From Chionoecetes opilio (lineage: Eukaryota > Arthropoda > Malacostraca > Decapoda > Majidae), in contig JACEEZ010000091.1 in the NCBI GenBank assembly GCA_016584305.1, positions 186,901 to 250,900 on the forward strand: a stretch of 64,000 nt of DNA, in the 5' to 3' direction. Positions 55,259-64,000 of this stretch are shown in pieces (position 1 is the first letter of the stretch; each line of letters starts with the position of its first letter). The translations under genes and the position numbers were made by a program. The notes beneath the pieces are model-generated. The model made no database searches. It was not told where the DNA came from and was given only the letters and a program-made list of their open reading frames with translations.

Positions 55259-56016
55259 AAAGAAGTGTACTATTATACATAAGTAACACCTGCCACGCCA
55301 GATCTGCTCTCAGACAAAAGATATATATGTAGTTAACTAACCAATGAAATTTGAATGGTGAATAGAATGAGGCTTTAGAAAAAAAACCATGGACAGAACT
55401 TCACCTCCCCTCCCGTGTCATCCTGCCCCACACTGTTTCTTGCCGCATTTGTTATCGCTTCGTCCCGCCGCTCGTCCGCCTTCCGTAAGCTGAGGGAGGA
55501 GTGTGTCGCGCCCTCAATGGTGACTCCTGCATCCCTCTCGCTGCCCTTGTTTTCCCGCGCATAAAATTCTGCATCGCATCAAAAATTTAAGATGACATAT
55601 AGACAAGTTGTGTGTCGCTGTTCGTATTCTGATGACAGATATAACAGACTCGAGGCGAAACAAGATGTAGCAACGAAGAAAAAAAATGCAGCTTGAATGT
55701 TAAGAAAAAGCGTTGAGTATAATATCATGCCTCTTGAGTCCCGCCAATGATCAAGGTATAACGAGACGTGCATGATCTAGGTTGGGATGTGTTACCTATA
55801 TTCCTCGCTTTTACCTCAAGAGTGTATGTGCGTATGTTTTTTCGCCCCAGGTCTTGTATAAGGCTACGTCTGAACAAGGACGAGGCTCTCCTGTCGCTCA
55901 AGGAAAGTATTACTGACATGTGGTGCCTCCAGCTGAGAGGAAAAAGGAAAAACAAAAAGACCCAAATGTATTAACCCACGATTCAATATTTTCCGGCCTC
56001 TATTTTCTATTTTTTT

Positions 56017-56435
56017 TAGCTGGAGCCTATAGCGCCTGTAGGCTATTATCTTCCTTCCTTAGGTTTTATCTTTTTTCCTTGAGGGCTCAGGTGGTTGGCC
56101 CTTCTTATTGTGGAGGGCTGTCATGGTTGGCCCTCGCCCGTGGTGGCGCAGGCTGGATTTATATAGTGACACCTGTGATGGTTTTGATTTGAGGGTCATG
56201 CTGCCCCCTGGCGCACTCGCAGTCGAAGGAAGTGAAATTGATGGGTAGCATGTGGGTATCTTCGGCCACTCGACGATGGAAGAAACATTTGCTCCTGGCG
56301 GGACTTGAACTCAGGACCTTATGCTGTCCACTACCAGGTTCTAATAATCCGGCCACTGCGTTAAAGATGGCCGGCGGAACTCGAACTCGCAATCTTGAGC
56401 TCACCACTCCAAGATGCTAACCACTGCCACACACT
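56017..56435 (-). mobile_element. tRNA-derived SINE, family 2, minus copy
   Basis: Minus strand: head near 56435, a GAGTTCGAGTTCCGC-like B box, body with the complement of ggccactcgacga and ggtggcgcaggctgg, and an end at agcctacaggcgctatagg. Similar to the copy at 35705. Confidence 0.75.
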
Positions 56436-56439
56436 AACC

Positions 56440-57276
56440 AGTGAACCTTAGTAACACATTTCCGTCTCTTTCTAACTCAAAAACAATCTTAGTCGTTGCG
56501 TCGTCTTCACCCCCAATGTAATCAATGGACGATCTCTTTTTAACTTTCATCATAGATTCCCGAAAAGGAGACCCAGTAAGAACTTCTTATATACGGTAAC
56601 GTTCATCTTGGCTTGGCAGCGATAGATTAACCTCAACGCCAACTTGATTTTGTACACTATTGTTTCGTGTTTTAGATTACCAACTGTGATGAGAGATTAT
56701 CATTTACTGTGCATCTGTTCATCTTCAATAAAGGGAGACGCAGAAAACGAAGATCAAGAAGAAGAGAAAGAAAGAAGACGACGAAGAAAGAAAAAAAGAA
56801 GAGGAAGAAAGAGAAAAAGAAAGAAAAAAGAAGAAAGAATAACAACAAGAAGACGAAAAAGAAAAGGAAGTAATGAGATATGCTCTTTAAATTTTCTGAC
56901 ACACATCTGTAAATTTCATCGCGACTTGCAATATAGACTGGCTTAAGAAAATGTTCATGGGAGTATTGACATCGGAACCCTCAGCCCAGCCTGGCGGAGA
57001 CGAGCGAGATGGGCTTCTCGGAAAAGGGCAGGGAAGGACACAAATAGAGGAGGGAGCGACAAACTTTGGAGAAAAGATTGACGAGGCGGAAATAACATGA
57101 TGAATAAATAAAAGTTATATTCCAGCAAAACATACGAGTTGGAAAAAAAATATTCATGTTTTCGTTACGTTTTTCTATGAGGGTTAACAAGTTTGCTAGC
57201 ACCTGTTTTTTCACGCCTCGAAAAAGATAACGTTCCTCTCCCTTTTAATACGTCAACATCGCCAATTTGAGCTTAA
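56440..57276. other. intergenic; GAA-rich tract
   Basis: A purine-rich gaagaaagaaaaag tract at 56750-56870. No gene recognised. Confidence 0.5.
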
Positions 57277-57487
57277 CCCCTTGAGACCCAGAACGTAATT
57301 TCCATTGTAATATAACCAGTTACCACCATTCGGCGATTTTAATGAAGATACGCAATATTATATAGATATGACCTGTTTAATATCCTTGTCCATTAGCTAA
57401 TTTGGTTTATTTAGTTACTTTTTCGTATTTTTATGGCTAATAACAGACGATTTCATACATCAAAGGAAAGATCTGGGCGTGAAGGGG
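57277..57487 (+). mobile_element. 211-bp MITE flanked by TTAA, copy 4
   Basis: TTAA at 57273-57276 and 57488-57491; ends CCCCTTGAGACCCAGA and TCTGGGCGTGAAGGGG. Same family as 8342, 8753 and 29258. Confidence 0.82.
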
Positions 57488-57765
57488 TTAAAATCTTACC
57501 AAATGAGATAGACGTACTAGATTATGTTAGCGAGAAATTGCCTGAGACGCCTCTGTTTTCTTTTCTAAACACAAAGACACTAGTTAAATTATATAATGTA
57601 ATATAATTTCCCACACACAAGGGCAACGTGTTCAGGAGGTTTTTTGAACACTTCCACGCTCGTATGTTCTTTAGCTCGGCGCTGTTGCTTCTTCACAGCT
57701 CTATTATTATCATTCCCTCGTCCTCGCTCCTCTCCTTTCCACCTATCCACTTGCATAAAGCCTAA

Positions 57766-57799
57766 CGAGAGAGAGAGAGAAGGAGAGAGGGAAAAGAGA

Positions 57800-57830
<31 letters not shown>

Positions 57831-57867
57831 ATGGGGAGAGAGAGAGAGAGGAGAGAGAGGAGTCGCG

Positions 57868-57905
<38 letters not shown>

Positions 57906-57926
57906 GAGAGAGAGAGAGAGAGAGAG
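57766..57926. repeat. (GA)n microsatellite, interrupted
   Basis: GA units with ggag and gaag interruptions. Confidence 0.93.
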
Positions 57927-58051
57927 GTAAAAAAACTCACCTGAATTTAATCAATGCATAATACCATTTGCGGTTAAATTGGACACAAAACTGACAGGAG
58001 AGAGAGGAAAAAAATAAGTTAAGGGAGTTTCGCCACAAGTTGGCTGCTGTG

Positions 58052-58055
<4 letters not shown>

Positions 58056-58089
<34 letters not shown>

Positions 58090-58130
58090 CTCTCTTCCTC
58101 TCTCTCATCTCTCTCCTCTCTCACACACAC
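58056..58130. repeat. (CT)n microsatellite
   Basis: CT-rich run, complementary in composition to the GA tract 130 bp upstream. Confidence 0.93.
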
Positions 58131-58259
58131 ATACACACACCTCCTTGCCCTAATTAACGTTACGCGTCCAAATTACAAGTTGCTGTCAAACCAAAGTTCC
58201 TCGAAGATCAAGTTTAAATCATGTTATTCTCGACCTGCCACACCAGCATGTCAAAACCA

Positions 58260-58293
58260 CATACCACGACTATTATCACTACTACTACTACTG

Positions 58294-58334
<41 letters not shown>

Positions 58335-58443
58335 CCTCCTCCTCCTCCTCCTCCTCCTCCTCCTCCTCCTCCTCCTCCTCCTCCTCCTCCTCCTCCTCCT
58401 CCTCCTCCTCCTCCTCCTCCTCCTCCTCCTCCTCCTCCTCCTC
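58260..58443. repeat. (CTA)n then (CTC)n microsatellite
   Basis: TAC triplets followed by about 110 bp of CTC triplets. It ends exactly where the first LINE copy begins. Confidence 0.95.
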
Positions 58444-59080
58444 ATTGGAATCAGTGCAAAGAAGAGCAACCAAACAAATTCCATCTCTGCGAAATTCATC
58501 TTATGAAGAGAGACTGTGGAAACTTAATGTTTTCCTTAAAGGATCGTAGAATCCGTGGGGACTTGATAGAAACCTTTAAGATCCTAAAAGGATTTGATGT
58601 CATTAATCAAGAGAACCTATTCGAGCTTTCAACTCAAGTGACAACAAGAAATAATGGTTTAAAACTAAACGGTCAACGTTGCATCACTGATCTCCGTAAA
58701 AATTATTTCAATGTGAGAGTCGTTGATCGATGGAACAAGTTACCAGCAAATGTTGTCGAAGCCAGCACAATAACTACATTTAAAAACAGGCTTGACGCGC
58801 ACTGTAAAATAAATGGGTATTGATAGTGCCCTGCGAATTCATATTTAGTCCCCCGGATCGATTAGTTGTAGTGGTAGTGGTAGTTGTAGTTAGTATATTT
58901 CATACCCTATTTTTCTGCACTACGAAACTTCCGTGTTCCTATCTTCTTTTAAGGACATGGTATAATTTTCCAACTGTTTTCTTACAAGTAGTTGATAGTT
59001 AGTAGTATGTAGTTCAGCAGATACCCTCGTCATGGACCAATAGGTCTCCTGGTGTCTGTTATTCCTATGTAAATCCTATG
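58444..59080 (+). mobile_element. LINE 3' end, family 2, copy 1
   Basis: Encodes the C-terminal part FSLKDRRIRGDLIETFKILK, NNGLKLNGQRCITDLRKNYF, DRWNKLPANVVEAS and FKNRLDAHCKINGY, then a ~260-bp 3' UTR ending ttattcctatgtaaatccta. It passes straight into a (CCT)n tail. Confidence 0.88.
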
Positions 59081-59133
59081 TAATCCTCCTCCTCCTCCTC
59101 CTCCTCCTCCTCCTCCTCCTCCTCTTCCTCCTC
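59081..59133. repeat. (CCT)n tail of LINE copy 1
   Basis: CCT triplets between the 3' end of copy 1 and the truncated 5' end of copy 2. Confidence 0.95.
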
Positions 59134-59139
59134 AATACT

Positions 59140-60579
59140 AAACTCCCAGCATGGTTTTCGAAATAAAAGATCCTGCTTAACAAACCTACTCGATTTTTTT
59201 AAATGTCATTTATTCAAACTGGGACGCTAAAATTCCCTCGGATGTAATATACCTTGATTTTCAGAAAGCCTTCGATACAGTTCCCCATAAGCGACTGTTG
59301 ACCAAGCTAAGGGCACATGGCTTAGGAGAGCAATTATGTTCATGGATTGGCGATTGGCTTTCAAATCGTAAACAACGGGTAGTAATAAATGGCGAAACAT
59401 CTGATTGGTTAGATGTTACTAGTGGGGTGCCTCAGGGCTCGGTCTTGGGTCCCACTCTTTTTCTGATATATATCAACGATATGGACTGCGGACTTCTATC
59501 TAAAGTATCGAAATTTGCAGATGACACCAAATTAGGCGGTAAAGCATATACTAGAGAAAACTGCGAACTCATACAAAGTGATCTCGACAAACTATCAGAT
59601 TGGAGTGATAAATGGCTATTAAAATTCAATTCCGATAAATGTAAAGTAATGCATATAGGCAACGATAACCTCAAATATAACTATCAAATGCAAAATAAAT
59701 CGTTAACTGAAGTACAGCAGGAAAAGGATTTAGGTGTCATCATCAGTAATGATCTGAAAACCAGTCTGCATTGCCTAGCTGCCAGTAAAAAGGCAAATAT
59801 GATGTTGGGCTTTATTAAACGCAACTTTGAACATAAAACTCCGAAAGTAATGACACAATTATACACGTCCTTGGTTAGGCCGCACTTGGAATATGCCGTT
59901 CAATTCTGGTCGCCCTGTTTCGTAAAAGATCAAGCCAAATTGGAATCAGTGCAAAGAAGAGCAACTAAACTAATTCCATCTCTGCGAAATTCATCTTATG
60001 AAGAGAGACTGCGGAAACTTAATATGTTTTCCTTAAAGGATCGAAGAATCCGTGGGGGACTTGATAGAAACCTTTAAAATCCTAAAAGGATTTGATGTAA
60101 TTAATCAAGAGAACCTATTCGAACTTTCAACTCAAGTGACAACAAGAAATAATGGTTTAAAACTAAACGGTCAACGTTGCATCACCGATCTCCGTAAAAA
60201 TTATTTCAATGTTAGAGTCGTTGATCGATGGAACAAGTTACCAGCAAATATTGTCGGAGCCAGCACAATAACTACATTTAAAAACAGACTTGACGCGCAC
60301 TGTAAAGTAAATGGGTATTGATAGTGCGAATTCATATCTAGTCCCCCGTATCGATTAGTTGTAGTGGTAGTGGTAGTTGTAGTTAGTATTTTTCATATCC
60401 TATCATTCTGCACTATGAAACTTCCATGTTCCTATCCTCTTTAGGGACATGGCATCATTTTCCAACTGTTTTCTTACAAGTAGTTGATAGTTAGTAGTAT
60501 GTAGTGCAGCAGATACCCTCGTTATGGACCAATAGGTCTCCTGGTGTCTGTTATTCCTATGTAATCCTATGTAAATCCT
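59140..60579 (+). pseudogene. LINE reverse transcriptase, family 2, copy 2 (CR1/L2-like)
   Basis: Starts inside the polymerase ([20 protein letters not shown]), one frameshift near 59200, then VIYLDFQKAFDTVPHKRLL, the [20 protein letters not shown] block and catalytic [23 protein letters not shown] and YEERLRKLNMFSLKDRRIRG follow, a frameshift near 60055, and the same C-terminus and 3' UTR as copy 1. Ends ttcctatgtaatcctatgta and a (CCT)n tail. 5'-truncated. Confidence 0.92.
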
Positions 60580-60686
60580 CGTCCTCCTCCTCCTCGTCCT
60601 CCTCCTCCTCCTCCTCCTCCTCCTCCTCCTCCTCCTCCTCCTCCTCCTCCTCCTCCTCCTCCTCCTATTACTATTACTATTACTAT

Positions 60687-60724
<38 letters not shown>

Positions 60725-60757
60725 TACTACTACTACTACTACTACTCCTACTACAGT
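60580..60757. repeat. (CCT)n then (ACT/CTA)n microsatellite
   Basis: CCT triplets continuing from the LINE tail, then ATTACT and CTA units. Mirrors the CTA/CTC order upstream of copy 1. Confidence 0.95.
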
Positions 60758-60904
60758 TAATATTGCATGTACCGTACCGTCAACCATTAAACCGAAAATG
60801 AAAAGCGTTAGTGAGATTGAAAGTAGCAAATTGAGTGTGAAAAGGAGGAGGAGGAGGAGGAGGAGGAGACGACGATGATGACAATGGGTACTAAAAAAAA
60901 ATCG

Positions 60905-61038
<134 letters not shown>

Positions 61039-61095
61039 AGATCAGATCAGATCAAAACGTTTATTGTGAATAATGTACACATTATACATAATACA

Positions 61096-61515
<420 letters not shown>

Positions 61516-61649
61516 AGGGTACAAAATAGACAAAGGGCGCACCTCCCATGCAGGTTGCATGGGAACGATTGCCATGATTAATGAAGTTAGATAGTAACAT
61601 TGTTAATTACGTTTAGATATGCATATACAAAAGACTATGTTATGTTACA

Positions 61650-62368
61650 CTAGCCGCAAAGCCGCCCTCCGGGCGGACTTTTTGGCTAGCTCCTGCGGAG
61701 GGCTATTGGTGGGCCGAAGGGCCCACCAATAGCCCTCCGCACAATAGCCCTCCGCAGGAGCTAGCCAAAAACACAGACTCTCCAGATAGCCCCTTCTAAC
61801 TTTCCTGAAATCATGGATGTAGAAATGTATGTATTAACGCCAACCCATTCACATCCCCCCCAACCCATTCACTCACCCATTACCCATCACCCTCAACCCA
61901 TTCACTCACCCATTACCCATCACCCCCCACCCATTCACTCACCCATTATCCATCACCACACACCCATTCACTCACCCATTACCCATCACCCCCCACCTAT
62001 TCCCTCACCCATCACCCATCACCCCCAACCTATCACCCCCCACCCATTCACTCATCCATCACCCCACACCCATTACCCATCACCCCACCCATTCACTCAC
62101 CCATTACCCATCACCCTACATCAAGGTTTCCTTAATTCTCGCAACCCACTTTTTTTTCTTCACAATTCTCGCTAATAGGCTACTAAAAATAAAAATAAAT
62201 CAAAATTGATCGGATCATCCTATAAGTGGGCTTAAAACCTTCCTCTGGTCGACCCGGTTCCAAAACTGTGCCATAGGATGGGATTGGAGCGCTGGGGGCG
62301 GCACCTATCGCGGACACACAGACAGACAGACAGACACACACACACACTTTCGCTTATATTATTATAGA
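61650..62368 (-). mobile_element. Helitron-like element e, complete
   Basis: Minus strand starts TCTATAATAATATAAGCG after A and ends in hairpin, then CTAG before T (plus-strand ctag at 61650-61653). Both canonical termini are present in 719 bp. Holds the minisatellite (61845-62110) and the shared module (61771-61842). Between module and terminus, a tggtgggcc/ggcccacca foldback is partly rearranged. Confidence 0.88.
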
Positions 62369-62387
62369 TATATATTTATTAAGTCCT

Positions 62388-63118
62388 TTATGAGGCATTG
62401 GCAAAGTTTGGGTGACTGTTTTTGACTTGGATAAGGTTACATGGTTGTAGATAGTAGTGCAGCAGCCCAGCATAGGAGGAATGGGCACAGCTGCCTCTAA
62501 AAGAGATACTTTCTGGACATTCCATTACATAATGGCGGAGTGTGTGCTTCTCTTCTGTTTTACACAGGTTACATTTTTTCATATTGATGTTGTCACTGCC
62601 AGCTACCTCCCACATGTACTTATACCCTAACATTAGTCTACTATAACACACCTGCTGGCGCCTAGTAATTAGTCCATTTTGTATGTAGTGGGGTTGACAC
62701 CCTTTTGTTAAGTCCATATATGTAATGAGACAAACAGACTGACCGAGTATGCTGTCAATATGTCTCTTATTGTACGTTTCCATTTTCGCACACATTTCTG
62801 TTTTTAGAAGGCCAAGGCACAGAGGGAGCGGAAACCCAACACCATCCTTAGTCGTAGCACTGTTGGCGAGTTCATCTGCACGCTCGTTACCCGCTATCCC
62901 ACAGTGTGATGGGGACCATATAAAGTTCACAGTTCTGTCCTGACACTTTATCTTATACACAAGTTTAATAATTCTGTTCACGAGGACGGTGTGAAGAAGG
63001 TTCCTGGATGTTATCGACTGTAGGGCACTGGGCAGTCGTGCTATCAGAGGCAATGATGACGTCTCCGGCCTCTCGCTTGACTGCTGCCAGAGCCGCTGCG
63101 AGAAGCTCCGTTTGGAAA
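62388..63118 (-). pseudogene. RNase H domain of a Jockey/I-like LINE
   Basis: Minus strand from 63118: QTELLAAALAAVKREAGDVI and IASDSTTAQ (RNase H Glu and Asp positions). After a frameshift near 63020 comes FIWSPSHCGIAGNERADELA, the conserved HxGIxGNExAD block, then a zinc-binding-like CNLCKTEEKHTLRHYVMEC. The upstream polymerase is absent. A (GA)n tract replaces the N-terminal side. Confidence 0.85.
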
Positions 63119-63155
<37 letters not shown>

Positions 63156-63205
63156 GAGGAAGAGAGAGAGGAGAGAGAGGAGAGGGAAAAGGGGGAGAGA
63201 GGAGA

Positions 63206-63237
<32 letters not shown>

Positions 63238-63242
63238 AGAGA
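63117..63242. repeat. (GA)n microsatellite, interrupted
   Basis: GA units with ggag and gggaaa interruptions. Confidence 0.95.
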
Positions 63243-63640
63243 ATAGTCATCAAGGAAAAAACCCGATAGAAACTCAATTAAACTCACAAGACATTGATTA
63301 AAGAGAATAATTAAATAAAAGGGAAAAAAATACCATTACCAAATACACAACGAAACAAAAGACGATCTATCATTAGGGTTCGTAAACATGTAACGAACCA
63401 ATTGTAGTTTTCATTTATCACCTCAGTTGCTTTATTTTATATTATATTTTTTTTATTATCTACGTTTTAGAGATTAAATTTTGTCTTATTTTGTTTTCCT
63501 CTTTCACTCTCCATTCCTCTTTGTCTTTTTTCTTTCTGCTCGCCGGTCTGCCTCGTTTTTTTTCTTTCTCTTTTTATCATTTCACTGATCTAAGTTCCGT
63601 TCTCTCTCTCTCTGCCCCGCTTTCTCCTCAACCAATTCCT
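63243..63640. other. AT-rich then T/C-rich, no gene
   Basis: Nothing coding seen; grades into the CT-rich terminal tract. Confidence 0.6.
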
Positions 63641-63642
63641 CG

Positions 63643-63716
<74 letters not shown>

Positions 63717-63822
63717 ATTCCCTCTCTCTCTCTTTCTCCCCGACCAATTCCTCGTAATATCGTCTTTATCTCCTCTTTCTTAAGAGGAGTCTTTCTCCTC
63801 TTTATTTCTCTCTTTCTCTTTA

Positions 63823-63891
<69 letters not shown>

Positions 63892-64000
63892 CTCTCTCTC
63901 TCTCTCTCTCTCCCCTCTCTCTCTCTCTCTCTCTCTCTCTCCCACTTTCTCCTCAACCAATTCTCTCTCTCTCTCTCTCTCTCTCCCCCTTCTCTCTCTC
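63641..64000. repeat. (CT)n-rich tract to window end
   Basis: Long CT runs separated by short copies of ctcctcaaccaattcctcg-like sequence, so partly a higher-order repeat. Continues past the window. Confidence 0.95.

Noticed and set aside
58221..58500. Poly-Pro, poly-Leu, poly-Arg and poly-Ser frames
   Set aside because: They are readings of (CTC)n and (CTA)n triplet repeats; open only because a triplet repeat cannot create stops.

Overview
The window is animal nuclear DNA. Genes are split by GT-AG introns and the space between them is packed with transposons and very long (GA)n, (CT)n, (TA)n and (CCT)n microsatellites. Short CCTAA/TTAGG runs (the arthropod telomere unit), two families of tRNA-derived SINEs, Helitron-like elements and CR1/L2- and RTE-like LINEs suggest an arthropod, most likely a decapod crustacean. 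The decapod assignment is inference from repeat style, not proof.

Four host genes can be supported, all on the + strand. (1) 8026-10150: a four-exon gene for a 126-residue secreted cysteine-rich protein. Its introns hold (GA)n and (CT)n tracts and two TTAA-flanked MITEs. (2) 16967-23772: ARMC7, an armadillo-repeat protein of 187 aa in four coding exons. Its first intron contains a 3.4-kb nested palindrome. (3) 23882-24367: HTD2, the mitochondrial 3-hydroxyacyl-thioester dehydratase, 161 aa and intronless, starting 109 nt after the ARMC7 stop. (4) 24452-35355: IPO11 (importin-11), nine coding exons and about 980 aa, starting 84 nt after the HTD2 stop. I see no AATAAA between ARMC7, HTD2 and IPO11, so one continuous exon-like block carries the end of ARMC7, all of HTD2 and the start of IPO11. 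This could be a polycistronic or overlapping transcription unit.

Region by region: 1-8.0 kb has no host gene. It holds a hAT-type MITE, a broken hAT/ZMYM1-like transposase, and two nearly identical copies of a TIR element between AT-rich microsatellites. 10.4-16.9 kb holds a third copy of that element, inverted-repeat units, and a CR1-like LINE fragment split by a 1.9-kb solo LTR with a 5-bp target duplication. 17-35 kb is the gene block with intronic MITEs, SINE and hairpins. A piggyBac-like element begins 22 nt after the IPO11 stop and carries the first AATAAA signals downstream of it.

36-64 kb is almost entirely mobile DNA: LINE reverse transcriptases, pogo-like and other TIR elements, Helitrons with a roughly 32-bp minisatellite core, a Tc1-like foldback, remains of an LTR-retrotransposon gag and protease, an RTE insertion with a perfect 12-bp target duplication, several SINEs, and two LINE copies sandwiched between (CCT)n tracts. 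No CRISPR array, bacterial operon, genuine tRNA gene or rRNA was found.
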